DNA of 64,000 nucleotides from contig OX387602.1 in the NCBI GenBank assembly GCA_947568835.1, forward strand, positions 2,202,570 to 2,266,569, given 5' to 3'. This document shows, in pieces, positions 1-12,661 of the stretch. This DNA is from Protonemura montana. Taxonomy: Eukaryota > Arthropoda > Insecta > Plecoptera > Nemouridae. The translations under genes were made by a program, and so were the position numbers. Position 1 is the stretch's first letter. The number at the start of each line of letters is the position of its first letter. The notes beneath the pieces were generated by a model. That model saw only the letters and a list, made by a program, of their open reading frames with translations. It had not been told where the DNA came from and made no database searches.

Positions 1-3000
1 CCAGCTCCTTTTTCATGGCTGTCTTTTTGTGTGCATAAAGGAAACGTCCAACAAGCTATCTCTGTTGGCATTGTGGACTGTATCAATATAATATCATCGA
101 CCAAAGCGTCAATTTCCCTAAATGATGGCCCAAGTGTTCAATGCAAGAGGGGACATTATTTCCATCCCTTGTTGCATATGACCACAGAAGAACAGCAGCA
201 ACCGCGACCAACCGCAGACTCCACGCGAGATGCTTTTTCTCTCCAGTGTGTAGAAATGCAATGCTCGTGCTACGATACCGCGACGAATTGTTTAAATCCA
301 TTCAAGCAATCAATGCCATGACTAAATCGCGCAAAAGACAAAAAACGGTGGCTTAATTAAGGTCCATTCGATTCATGAGTTGTTTCATAAAAAACATAAA
401 TCTGACCACCCACTATTTGGTTTAAAGATACGATCACAGTGGTTAACAAAAGACAGAAATCCCCTTGACTATCAAATGGAATCGCATAACAATTCAGAAG
501 CCAGAGTCGGGTCAACACCTTGTTCGAATGCACCTCTCTGCGGCTTGCCACTGAGATTCACACCCAAGCTGGCGAGATAGCATCATCCCAACGCGTATAG
601 CTAAACATGAGAGGAGGTGGGACAGTAAGAGGTAAAGGATACTAATAAATCCACAGAATCTTTGCTACGGGTGTCACCATAAAGGTCTAAAGAACACATT
701 TCATCTCGTAGATTGTCGTTAGAGATAGGAACTGTAGTTTGAGAACATGTTACATATTCCTGTTCCCGTGTGAAGTGTAAGGTTTGGTAAAAGGAAGATT
801 TCATTGAAATTCAACGTGAAATAGTGCACGGACTCCGCTCCGTAACTTCAACGTGTTTCGTGAATCATTTCAAAGCATAATGCCCATTACCCCATTACAA
901 AGGTTGACACAGTAATGTGATATGGCAAGATATTTCTGGGAGCTACACGATAGATTCAGACCATTCAACCAGCCCCTGCAGCGACTGCGATGCAAATCTA
1001 TGCAATATGCAAGTGTTATTGCCGTAGTTTCAAATAGTTACGCTGATATTGAGATGGAAATGTTACTTCTCTCTTACGAATATGCTTTCCGTTTCTTTGA
1101 GAATATTTCATCCAAAACATGATCATATTTAAATCAAGTCAAAGGAAAGCGCATGCACTGTTAACTACCTGCTTGTTCTGAAATTTCAATTGAAGAACAG
1201 GAACAGGCATTAATGAACTCATAAATTATGCATTTAGGAATCTGAGACGTCGGCTTTCCAGTCTCGTAGTCGTCTCTGGAGTATATTACTGACTGAAATT
1301 ATATAGTTTTATCGAAATCAAGTTACATCGCTATAAATCACAAATCAAATAAAGAGCAATCGTTCAATAGAATGACATTAAAGGATGTAAAAAATGTCCC
1401 CAGAGTTTTGGGGGTAGGTATTCACTTGAGAGCAATCCGCAACCCTTAGATAATGATCATATTACGTTGACTAACTCAATCAGATTGGCTTTCAGCTGCA
1501 CCTTTACGTCTACCGACGGAAAACCCCATACACGCACAATGCGTACGACAAACACATTGATTTTTTTTGTAGAGGGGACGAGATTGGAAAATGACGATTG
1601 TGTACTTTTGAAAAGCGAATTCTCTATGCCCAGTTTTTTGGGTTTCTCTATTTCAATGGTCGGTATGCATTCCTTTTCCACGGATGTTTGTCGTTGTGGG
1701 TGCTGGCCATGAATGGGCAGTTGCATTTACCAATATTACCTTCGCTTGTTCAGTATCAGTTTGGGGCAGTCGCGATTGAGGCTCGATAACTTTGATTGCT
1801 TTCGTGCCTTTTATCGAATTGATTGAGACCGCAGCAGTTGTACAAATCAACAGCACAGTTTTATACATATATCTGCTAGACAACTTCAACAATCCAAACA
1901 ATTTAACTTAAATATTCATATAAGAAACTTTAGATTTCACCGAGATTATACAGATAATGTAGATCACTGCTGCACCAATTTAGAGAAAAGTATGTTCTAA
2001 TTTGGCAGAAAAGCCTCCGCTAATGCGCGAGGATCCCTGGCGAGCGCACGTGGTCACATTACCAGCATTACTATAATTTATGCGGACGCTAATGTCCATT
2101 ACTGCTAGGACGAGAATTTACTGGAGTTGGCTCCAGTTGACTCTAGTTTAAGGCTAGTAGTACCTCCTAGCCAGCGCTAGCTGTGCTTACGGCAGGAGCA
2201 AGTGTACAGGATAGGCTAAGATCGAAAATACAGACAGTTTCGTCGAGTCCGATGGCCGAGTTTTATGCTTTATGAAATGTCTCATGAATGACACGGCCAC
2301 GTTAATGGCAGGTGCTTCAGAACTAGCGTTGAAGGTTTAGTGTTTTGTTTTATGGCGGCCATATTTTGTGTTTTATATTAAAAAAATGTCGGTAGAATCA
2401 TGCTGTTTCAAACTGGAATCATGGGGCTGAATTATGATTTTCGGGTGCCGTGCTCTTGTACTGGAGCTGGATTTCGGCCTCTATCGCATGGGTTTAACTC
2501 TAGCTATAGGAGGAAACCCGGTTCGTTAGGGGATCGCTCGTATTTTTATATTGAATCAAGCACCTTTTTGTGTAAAAACGCAATCATTAGGCTTTTCCTC
2601 ATTTCTCGCCGTTCCGCTCCTTTCGTTTCCAAATTGCATCGCAAATGTAATTGCTTACAAACTCTGGGTGGATACCCGGATTCGGCGGCAATGATCTCCC
2701 CTGGAGCTTCTTATTTGTGCGTATAGGCGTAGCCAATTATTGTATATTTTGAGCCTGCAGCTCTTTCTTGGAGCTATGGGGATTCACAATAACGATAATG
2801 ACGCTTCAGTTTCTTAGCCGGGAAATAAACCAGACAGAGATGAATTATACGCTATGTAAATCACTGGTTAGAAAAAGACAGAGTTACATAGTAATCAATT
2901 TGATGGACACATTCTAAACGGAGTAGGTCTCAAATCCATTAGAAATACCAACAGAAATAACACGACAAAAGACGGCGTGTCTGCGGGGAGCGGAACGCGA

Positions 3001-3379
3001 GGTGCAACTAACTCGGGCTAACAAAAACTCTGTGTATTTGGCTTGCGGCAATGCTTTTACAAAATTACCAATTAGTTCTATAGGTAGGTACTATTACCTA
3101 GGCTTGACTGCCTTATAAAAGCGCGGATATATGGTGTACCGGGGAGGTTTCAGCTGTAATTTTCATCCTGAGGGACGTTGTGCCGTGAATGTGCTGGAGT
3201 GAAAGGAAATATCATTGGGTCCTGATCTACATTTTCCAGAAGAAAACTTGGTGCTTTCGTAACTCGTTGGATATCCCGTAAAAAAAACTTTTTTTTCTGG
3301 TTATTGTCTAGAGACGAATTAAAAAGCGCAAACTGGCAAACTGGCAAAGTTTCCCAATAAATTTTAACTGATTACGATA
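1..3379. other. Noncoding stretch, nothing recognised
   Basis: No open frame here exceeds about 110 codons and none shows a domain I recognise. Small inverted repeats are present, for example ACTGGAG and CTCCAGT separated by four bases near 2118-2135, but none is long enough to name. I see no RNA gene. The stretch could be intergenic or part of a long intron. Confidence 0.55.
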
Positions 3380-3790
3380 TTTTGTGAAATATCTGCTTGC
3401 TGATGTTCGGTCCCAGACAAAACGCCATGATAATGTTTGCATTAAAATCCAGGTGGTCCTTTTGGCCGCAGATCGGTGTTGCAATTTGAGTGGGTGGATT
3501 TGTATATGAGCCATTCGATCTGTCTGCAGCAGCATGGTCAACTGCCCGGCAATGGCAGTGCGGGCAATGCCGTCATAACAGTTATCACATACAACATTTG
3601 CAGATGTCGGTGTGCCCAGCGTCGCGGACCACGGTATCTGCAACGTAACGGTGGTAGGGGATTGAGATGCAGTGCACGGGGAAATCTGTTCCGGACAGCG
3701 GGCCGGTCTGCGCGGAATATATCGGCGGCAGAACATAACCAACTTCGGACAAACCATGCTGCAAGTCACACGAACATTTTAACAATGCAA
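3380..3790 (-). pseudogene. Coding-like fragment spread over three frames, possible transposase relic
   Basis: On the minus strand this segment is open in different frames in succession. One frame gives a Cys-rich stretch ending HTDICKCCM near 3585-3785. A second gives a 153-codon frame (3308-3769) containing VVCDNCYDGIARTA. A third frame, about 66 residues long and ending near 3384, contains LDFNANIIMAFCLG. Locally higher GC and the succession of coding-like frames suggest an old gene broken by frameshifts. The D-F-N-x3-I-M-A-F-x2-G pattern after Cys pairs faintly recalls the start of Mutator-like transposase domains in invertebrate elements. That resemblance is from memory and weak. A chance open frame in GC-rich DNA is a real alternative, and no terminal repeats were found. 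Confidence 0.25.
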
Positions 3791-6230
3791 TTAGATATCC
3801 TGTATCCTGGAAATTGAGCAGATCAATAGATTATTGTGTGTCGCGTGGAACAGATGAGACGCGGTGGAAATGAGGGGGGGTCTGAAGAGGCTGCGTGCTG
3901 GGGAGGTTGTATGCAGGGGAGGTTGCCCCCAGGGGGATTATGCGATTCAATTGATGTCGCGAGCTCAAATTATTTGAAATCCATACTTCTCAAAGAAGAC
4001 CAATTTGCAGTTTTGCAATGCAAACTTGGCCTTTTAACTATTTTCCATTGTTCATCACAATGTCAAGCTTAATTTGAGATTTGTGGAAGCTCGATGTACT
4101 TTATGCACTGCACTCAACACGAGCATTACTTTTTGCTGCTATAACACGAACCTACTTTGGTACTTTAGGTGGACAAGTATTGTTTAGCTGGCACTCCACC
4201 CCCGCGTACTACCAGCGTACTACCTGTAGGACTGTTGTGCTGGTGATTACTGGAAATTGTGATGTTCGCAGCTGTGAAGAGAGCGTGGCGATCGTGTGCC
4301 TGGTGCAGATAGATACTACTTGGATAGTGGGGGTGTTCTTCTTGTTGCTGGCTGCTGCAAACTCCCCACGGGCGACTATGTATCTTGCTACCCTACCATT
4401 ATCTCGGTCCACCCCCAACTCAGCTTCTACACAAACAGAGACCATGGTTGCTGGCAACCCCTCCGCTATATCCTAAAGTCTGCTGCAGAATAACCCATAA
4501 TATATACAACAAGAACATTAATTACAAATTCGGGAAGCCACGAAATTTTGCCGTTTAATGGTCTTTCTGTGTCCAATCATGTGATATATCGCACATGCGC
4601 CCCAGAGTCGTAACTAATCATAGATAATTGTTGGTTTCCTTGTAGTAATTGTATTCCTACTGACCCTCGGTATGAATGCGTGTGGTGTTTTTCCCGGGAT
4701 TGCCCTCTGCGCTGGTTTAGAGCTAATGTCGGCCACTTGAAACTTATTATACTGGTCAAGAGGAGATTGTGCCACCAATTGAGACACAAAAACGACCATT
4801 ATTCGATATTTCCAGAAAAGAGGGAAAATACGAAACGGTCTTGAGGTGACACTTAAGCCAGGCAGAAACTTTGAAACCTAAATTGCAGCCTTCTGTTAGT
4901 TCGCTGGTCCTTTTATTAATTTTTTTATTTCAAATGAACTTAATTTTTAGCTGTAGATCCATTCTGTTTACCAGTAACCACAGCGCAGCGCTGCATGCAA
5001 CCCACTTTTGCACAAAGCAAATTGATAATATTCATGGCTTTGATCAAGATTATTTAATTACTTATGTATATATACCTTGTCTTCTTCTATTTTCGAACTA
5101 CAACCCATAACAGTTGTTATCTAAATCTTCTGCAAAATAATCTCTTGCTTGGAAAATTAATCTAGTGGTAACCGCCACGCGCTTGAGGATCAATCTCACC
5201 CTTGAAGTGCACCCTAATTTGCTCTGATTTTATCGCCTAGTTATGATTAAGCAATTGGCCATGACGTCAGAGAGGCCCATAGATCTCCGCGCTATCAGAT
5301 CGCTTTGTTAATTTCATTGTGATGCAGATTTTTAATGAAAAGTCATCGATTTTATGTTGATTTCGTGGTCAGCAGCCATTCCAATTTCCCATTGAAAAAT
5401 ACTCTCCGCGTATATAAGAAGTTGTGTCCGGCATAACCGTTATCTTGGGCAACCACATCCCAAGTGGGCTGCAGTGCATATAATGGCATGCCACAGAGCC
5501 ATGCCGTCCGAGATCGATAGATTTGTCGGCACGCGAGGGGCACACTACGCGCCCAAATATCTGCCCGTGCTATCCGGCCGGTGAGATGTTCGCTACCCGA
5601 TAGAGAAATTATTGGAAGGCGCACAAAGTGGAAGCAGCTTTTATTGCAAATCTATACAAAGATAAACATTATATTATAAAAGGGCCATTTTGGGAGTTTC
5701 TCAGATAATTGTTTGAAAGTACACTGCAATGAGACGCTGTTTAGCTGTTTTAAATGTGTTAAGATCTTGTTGTGCATCTGTATGAAATGTTTTTCTAAAA
5801 CCCCATTTTAATTGATGAAATCCTGTGTTATGTTGTGTGACAACTGGAATTATGCAGCACAAAAACCATATGTCAAGCTCACGAAGGTAATGTTGTTTTC
5901 TGCTACAATTTCTCTGCGCTGTACCAGTGTGAAATGTGTTGTGCACAGGTGTGATTAAGTATATGTCCAGGCCATTACTTATTATTTTTTTTCATTATTA
6001 ATATTTGACACGTTTGATTGTGAAAAATCATAGTGACGTGCAAGGGAAGTCATTGACATAATGTATTCCATGTTTTGTTGGCGAAGGCTAGCCTCACACA
6101 ATGGCGACCAGCATGTGGTCTACACTTAGTTTATTTCGTTTATTTCCCTTCCTTTATTCAGCTAAGGTGACATTTTATTACTTAGCCACCGGAGGGTGAA
6201 AGGGCTGCTCTACGCTGAGCATGCATAAAT

Positions 6231-6246
6231 ATACCTACGTAGGTAT
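6231..6246. repeat. 16-bp perfect palindrome
   Basis: The sequence ATACCTACGTAGGTAT equals its own reverse complement and has no spacer. It lies in AT-rich noncoding DNA. It could be a dimeric protein-binding site or a chance occurrence; a perfect 16-mer palindrome is expected roughly once per 65 kb. Confidence 0.6.
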
Positions 6247-6303
6247 TAAAACCTTAGGCAAAACTGACTCTCCTGTGAATATCAATACCTTCCAAAACTT
6301 GGG

Positions 6304-6321
6304 CACACACACACACACACA
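6304..6321. repeat. (CA)n microsatellite
   Basis: Nine uninterrupted CA dinucleotides. Confidence 0.9.
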
Positions 6322-8420
6322 ATGTCGCAGTTAAACGCAATGCATGAAAGATTTTGAAAAGGAAAAGTTCATCAAATAGAATTTGCTCTAATAAACTACA
6401 ATACCCCATACAATTTCGTTAATTAATTTAAGTGGAGAGAGTGTTTTGTTTTCATCTGGTCGAAACCAACCCTTAGCGAGCCCCATCGCTCGTAACTCTT
6501 TCAATGAATTTCCACCCCCTCCCCGGATACATTTACCCTTATTATCGGAGTGCCAGATGTTAATTACTGCCCCCGGGGGCGGCGGAGACAAGAAGAGTTT
6601 TAGACAGACGAACGCCTCCATTCACCATGGCAACCGTGGATATTTTAAACCTTTAACTTATCGATTTTAAATGAATTCAACTGAACGATTGTCACTTGAT
6701 GGTGATTGTGTGGCAACTGCACGTGGATACGATGCAATGTCGACGACGTCAATTGCACTCGATGTGATTGCAAACACGTTTCATGTTCTACTTTTTCATG
6801 TGTAAAAACATAAACACAATAATGCGTTTACGGATTGGAGCCGCGACGACGCCGACCAGACACCAGGTGAAGTGGTGGTCAGGGATAAGAGGGGGGAGGG
6901 GTGTCGTAATCAGCGACTAATTAACGGGAAACTTTGACGCCGACGCATCAGCACGCAAAATCAGTGGCCAGGACAATGAGAGCACGCCAGCAACTTGGTA
7001 AGTGGGATGATAGCACTTGAGGATGTCATCCATTGAAGACCCCACGGGAATTATCAATCCTCGTCGCACCCTGTACCTACTATTTTATTGTTATAATCGG
7101 ACAGATCCTTTGCGTTTTATTCGCCGTCAAAGTGAGTGTAGGTGTAAGCACAACACCTCGCTGCCATTGAGTTCAGCTTCACATTGTTTGCACAAGTTCT
7201 AAACATTACAGTTAAGGAAGTTTTCTTATGCCGTACTTATCAAACTAATTACCTATACAGAAACAGTGCCGAGGAGGGAAAATAAGCTCGGCTTGGGACT
7301 CGGAAAAGTTATCAGCTGGGAAAATGGGCTCTTGTATTATTCCACTGTCTGTCTTTTCAGATTGAAACAATAGGCCGCGTGTCCCCACTTTGCCATGTTG
7401 GCCATTTCGCGACTCACATTTGCAGATATTTGCAGACAATAGCGAGGGTAGCGAGCTCGGTAAATATAAAGCATCAGCATTATCACGGTCTCAGCTACAG
7501 CCGAGGCACACTTATTCGCCACGAGAGTGTCACCAATTTGGAATCCTCTGGATTGTCACTAAAAACTAAAAAAACTTTCAGAAAATCTTTAATTATTTTC
7601 TTGTTTTTGCTAGTGGCTAGTCACATACTTTAAGTTTCAACCATGCATTTCAGTTCACCTGATTTGAGTGGTGCCAATCGCAGAATGATATAGACATCTA
7701 ATCCTTGAATCTCACGAACCATGGAGAAGCGCACCCTAAGATTAACCCTAGCGCTATATTTGCATTCGTGGGCCGGACGCATGCTGATCACTCGAGGAAG
7801 GATGTTATGCGTCGGCGACGTCTTATTGCGCAAAGCGACGCCGACGTCGACGCCGACAAACTCCATCATCGCACTAATACCAGCGTCGTGAGGCTCGTCC
7901 CGACGCCCGACGCCCGCGGCAGCAGGCGTCTATCAGGGCTTGTGTATCAAGCAAGATGGCAACGGCTATACACACGGCTAATGCCAGTGTCAGTGCGTCG
8001 GGCTCTTGCCACGCCGACGCGCCCTCAACCTCCCTTTAGCTAAAAGATCTTAGCTATCAGACTATACACTGCAGAGTGAGCCATGTTTTTCCTTCTTAAT
8101 GCTTCTATTCCATCTTCATTAAGACGCCGTTTGAAGTTGCTTCTCTTCATTCAGTGAGTTTCTTGTATCTATGAAACAACCTTCTTTAGTCAGTGCGATG
8201 TAAGACGTCGTTCCATCTCTCTTTGGTGCCTATCAGATAACCCTTGCGAATCAGCTCATCTCATCATTTTCGTCTATCTCGCGTGCGTCGGGACGGTGAC
8301 GCCGACGCCGACGCCGGCGGCCCTTGCTGCAATATTATTAGGAGCCCGCCATGATCCACTACGCAATATATATACATCCTCTTATTAACAAAGCGGAATT
8401 TTTGAGTACTCGGCCCTACA

Positions 8421-8826
8421 ATGTCACAAGGCCCGTGCCACGAGCTCATGCCACGAGCCCATGCCACGAGCCCATGCCACGAGCCCATAACACGAGCCCC
8501 ATGCCACGAGCCCATGCCACGAGCCCCATGCCACGAGCCCATGCCACGAGCCCATGCCACAAGCCCATGCCACGTGCCCCATGCCACGAGCCCATGCCAC
8601 GAGCCCATGCCACGAGCCCCATGCCACGAGCCCATGCCACGAGCCCATGCCACGAGCCCATGCCACGAGCCCCATGCCACGAGCCCATGCCACGAGCCCA
8701 TGCCACGTGCCCCATGCCACGAGCCCATGCCACGAGCCCATGCCACGAGCCCCATGCCACGAGCCCATGCCACGAGCCCATGCCACGAGCCCCATGCCAC
8801 GAGCCCATGCCACGAGCCCCATGCCA
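8421..8826. repeat. Minisatellite of 13-14-bp units (CATGCCACGAGCC)
   Basis: About 29 clear head-to-tail copies of a 13-bp unit, CATGCCACGAGCC, of which ten have one extra C and so are 14 bp. Degenerate units sit at the left edge. Variants include ATAACAC, CACAAG and two CACGTG units, and much of the array follows a 13+13+14 (40-bp) super-period. Because neither 13 nor 40 is a multiple of three and no unit has a stop in any phase, long open frames of 120-187 codons run through it on both strands. They give low-complexity peptides rich in Pro, His, Ala and Arg, or in Gly, Trp and His. I treat these as artefacts of the repeat, not genes. A GNC tract lies about 100 bp to the left. Confidence 0.95.
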
Positions 8827-11800
8827 ATGTTCATGAACAGTGAATTATACACCATGGGACACAATTTCTATCGCGTTATTATTTTTCCACTTTCAGAAAG
8901 TTTTTTTGTTGTTGTAATTTATGAGTTACTCAGATTCGATTATAAGTTTGAAAATATTAGCTCAATTTTCATTTTTAAGAGCATTTTCTTATTTCCCCGT
9001 TTATTGCATTTGGGTAAGGCGCATTGTCCTACTACCATTCTAAAGAAGGAATATCAATAGTCCTTTTATTATGGTTATTTTAAAAGTTTACAGAACTGTC
9101 GCGGAGATTTTAATTTTTGACGGTTATAAAACCCCAATTTCCATAATCGCACAGTAAATTAAAATAAGCTATATATGCGTTCTCGCACTCGCGTCGGCCG
9201 ACCACCATCCCGAGCGAGCTTAACGCGCGGATGAGAATTAAAATCTGCACAATTTATAATTTAAGGTTCGAGTTGAAGGTATTGTATATTCATGACAGAA
9301 GGATATTTTTTAAATCTCTGTCTTATAAGAATACTGGATGTCTTTCCCGCGCGATGAAAGATACTTTTCTCTTTAATCTTTCAGCTTGAATAAACCAAGA
9401 GAAAATAAACACAGTCTCTCTGAAATATTTGAATATTCTAATGCATACTTAAGTAAATGAAAGATGAAAGTTCTGTCAATCCAAATTTTCTCTCTGTGCA
9501 ACTAAACATACAATCCATCTTCATTCACTTCAACGCCCCGCCCATTTCCAAAAAAAAAATGGTTTATTTCCACGCTTATCATACAGAAGCATACTCTAAA
9601 CGAATGACACAACGTGATAATGTAACCATGCATTATGTCCAGGAAAATATCGTCATATTTAAAACATTTCACCACGCGCCGATGTTGTGAGCCCTTGTTA
9701 CCAATCAAAACTTTTGCGTCCACTTTCACACAGTGGCGCCGAAATTCGTGCACAAGCGCGCGCGCGCGCGCGTCTCTCTCGAAGGACCCTTTAAACGTAA
9801 CATGGCGTCGGCGGTAGTCTTTCAGCGCCGCCGTCGCCGACGTCGAATTCGCCACCGCGTTAATATTCAAATTATTTCGCGTCCCTGCCAGCCGGGTTGT
9901 GTGCGTACCCAGTTAGAACCTGGGGAAGTCGTCGTCGCTCACCCGGCAGCGTAGCGTTGGCAGCGTTGGACAGCGCAGAGGACAATCGGACAGTCAGTTA
10001 GCAGGCACCCGGCCAGCGACCGGTCACCTAATGAAGCGATCTCTTTAATTAATTAACCAGAAGAACTGACCATGGAATAATTAAACGAGTTGAAGGCTAG
10101 CTCCGACCATTTGAAATAACTTGCGAGCGATGGTCGGTCGGCCTGACTGCCGACCATGCCACCGGCCGGGATGGGGTCGAGCAAGCCGCAGCCCATGGAC
10201 TAGGGATGGGTGTGTGTGCTTTTACTCACTCAATAAAAAGTCCAGCACTTGAATTTACAATACAAAAACGTTGCGGTACCTTTATAATTAATTATTGAAG
10301 TCCTAGCTTATGTACACAAAATAAATTCAAGCTCTGTGCTCTAGATAAATCCCCAGTTGTTACAGGTTGAATGAGCTTGCCCGACTCATTCTTTGTTTTC
10401 GCCAGGAAGAATTAATTGGTTTTAATTATATACGCAGTCCGTTATTTTAATTGATGTTTGTGATTGCTTTTGTTCAAATTTTAATCCTCATTTGGTGAGA
10501 TATTACTACGCGGTGCGATTGAAACGCGGGTGTCGATTTCTTTGCTGGGTGCGACGTGACCATTAATAGCGACGCTGTAGCGACCGCAAACCGAGAGTCG
10601 AAGTCGGTTCACTCGCATAATTGGTCAATTTCAGTCGCCAGCCACGAAACGCACCGCGCGGCGCTTGATTAATAAATTAGTGCGGCTCTTAGCCGGGTAA
10701 TTTGCGCGGGTCCTTTCTTCCACGCGCTGTGTCCGAGCTTTGTAAATCACACCACATGCAGCCAGCCGCGTGCAAGGATTGACTAGAGCTCCGCTCACGG
10801 TCTGCTGAGCGAAGAGCGGCGAGCAGTGTACTAGGCAAGCCGTGTCGTTCACAGTGGCCGCGGGTTCGTTCCCCGGGGACACAGCTACAAGCCACTGGAT
10901 CTCCACGCAACGGCGGCCCCGACGCCGGTGCTGTCGCTGCGTCGTTAGCAAGGCATGGACGCCGCCGGCCGCGCGACATACCACTTGACCAGCGCCGCGA
11001 CGCCGACGCTAGAGCATTTGTCACTCGGCGTCGGAGGAAAGGCGACGTAGGGTGCGCCGAGGCTATTTTCACGTGCATTAGCTTAAAATTTATCGATCGA
11101 TTCCGGTTCTCAGGCATGTTCCGGTAGGGTTTTCGTAGTAATAATCAAACTGCGGAGATTAAAAAAAAAAATGTTTCCATTGTGCGTAAACATTTAATTA
11201 TTTAAACACTAACAAAAAAAAAATGTGATTCAGAGATTTCCATTCCAAATGACACGCTTGACATAAAAGGTGTGGAACTGGGGTTGAGTGAAAACTGCTC
11301 TACCTTATCCGTGTAAATAACGAAGTAGTGCCGAGTTCTCCTTCAGTAGCACCGACCACCTCTTGGGTACCTACATCGCTTCGATTCAACCTCTTTGTCT
11401 TGCGGCGTCGGCGGCGTCCATTGTTTCGGGCGTCCATTCTCTTATACGCGCCGTTTACATAGCTGTGTAACCAGACCAACACCTCCATAATGATATGTTG
11501 TTAAGCTGGCGTCTTTAGAACCGACGCCTTGAGATTTCCGCCCGAGCATTGTTGTCAGAAAGGGGAATGGAAGCTACCTATGTACGCGAACGGCATGCAC
11601 ATACTCTAGCAAGTGCGGTAGAATTTAATTGACAGAATCACCTAGATAGGACTAACTGCATGCAGCATTTGATAAGGATAACGTACGATACTATTTTCAG
11701 ACGCAATTGTGGTCAAGGCAGAGTGATTTCAGATTGGGGCACTTTTTTTTGTCAGCTGTTTGATTTAACCTTTAGTTTATGATACAACCGCGTATCATTC

Positions 11801-12545
11801 ATATTGCAAAGCATATTGTGCATTTCTATATATTTTTTTATTCGCATTGTATGCTGTAGCATTTTATCCGAGTCGGTTTATATGGAACCATTTCGAAGGC
11901 GTCCATGAATGATTTAGGGGTGTATATCTCTCAGATTATGATTGACATTCTAATTGAAGTGCAGGAGGGGGTTGGTTGAGGCTTGAAGGTGAGTTATTGC
12001 AGACGATCTTGGTGGAAAGCAGCTGGAGGACGATCCGCGCGTTGCGACCTTTTATAATTCGTCCATTAGTCAAGTAGAAACTGAAAAGCGTGGCTCGGCG
12101 AGGCAAGCAACAGCGTGGTGTTGCTCAACACCGGCTCAAAGACTGGCCGGGGGGGAGGAGGGAATTCGGAAAGAGTGATGCGCAAAATTAGAAAGGAAGG
12201 AAAAATATTGCGTAGTACCGCACGCAGAACGAACAAGGAATTTATACGAGTTGCCAACAACACGACATTATAATTTTACTAAGACAAATCGTGGGCTGCA
12301 TTAAAGTTTTTTTTTTTTTTTTTTTAATGTTAAGTAAGGTTTGAAAAAAAAAACACCTAGTAGAGGATTTGTTCTTTGCAAACAATTTGTTCGGAATTAT
12401 AAAACCAAATTAATTCCTTTGAAATGCGGGAGTTCCTGTCTACGAGTTCACCTTTTTGTTTTTACAAGGCAATCGATTCACACGAGCAAAAATTTCGTGT
12501 TTTTATCCAACTTCTTCAGAAAGTAAGCGAATTCAATTGCCTTGA
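8827..12545. other. Noncoding stretch with a GC-rich, CpG-rich block
   Basis: The part from about 10540 to 11060 is GC- and CpG-rich and gives overlapping minus-strand open frames of 117 and 142 codons without recognisable motifs. It could be an unmethylated CpG-rich regulatory block or a diverged exon, but I see no domain. The rest is AT-rich with a 19-T run (12307-12325). Alternating GC dinucleotides lie at 9756-9772 and GNC tracts near 9803-9848 and 10979-11009. Confidence 0.5.
9756..9772. repeat. (GC)n tract
   Basis: Uninterrupted alternating GC dinucleotides, one of three such tracts in the window (the others are near 54.08 and 54.74 kb). Such tracts can adopt Z-DNA. Confidence 0.85.
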
Positions 12546-12661
12546 TGCTTCTCATCACCCTTGCTTCTTATCACCCCTGATAATCATTGCCCCGGCTTAT
12601 CATCATCCCTGCTTCTCATCACCCCTGATAATCATCACCCCGGCTTATCATCCCCCCTGCC
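12546..12661. repeat. 48-bp tandem repeat, about 2.4 copies
   Basis: Two near-identical 48-bp units start with TGCTTCT at 12562 and 12610 and end in CTTATCATC. They are preceded by a 16-bp partial copy. Internally each unit is built from related TCATCACCCC / TTATCATC pieces, so the unit itself grew from a shorter pyrimidine-rich motif. An open frame crosses it but shows no protein features. Confidence 0.85.

Larger units (their letters stand above)
3791..8420. other. Noncoding stretch with minor simple sequence
   Basis: Contains a 131-codon plus-strand frame (4081-4476) with no recognisable features, within chance length. It also contains a short CA repeat, a 16-bp perfect palindrome and the first GNC-type tracts near 7836-7857 and 8297-8320. 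No exon or RNA gene is recognised. Confidence 0.55.

Noticed and set aside
8264-8864. Long open frames on both strands across the minisatellite
   Set aside because: They exist only because the 13-14-bp unit lacks stops in every phase. The peptides are pure repeat and overlap on both strands, so they are not called as genes.
10776-10797. TGACTAGA seed as in the miR-279/286 family
   Set aside because: There is no complementary arm upstream or downstream, so no precursor hairpin.
10631-11117. Overlapping minus-strand open frames in GC-rich DNA
   Set aside because: Stops are rare in GC-rich DNA, and the two frames overlap without any domain signal.
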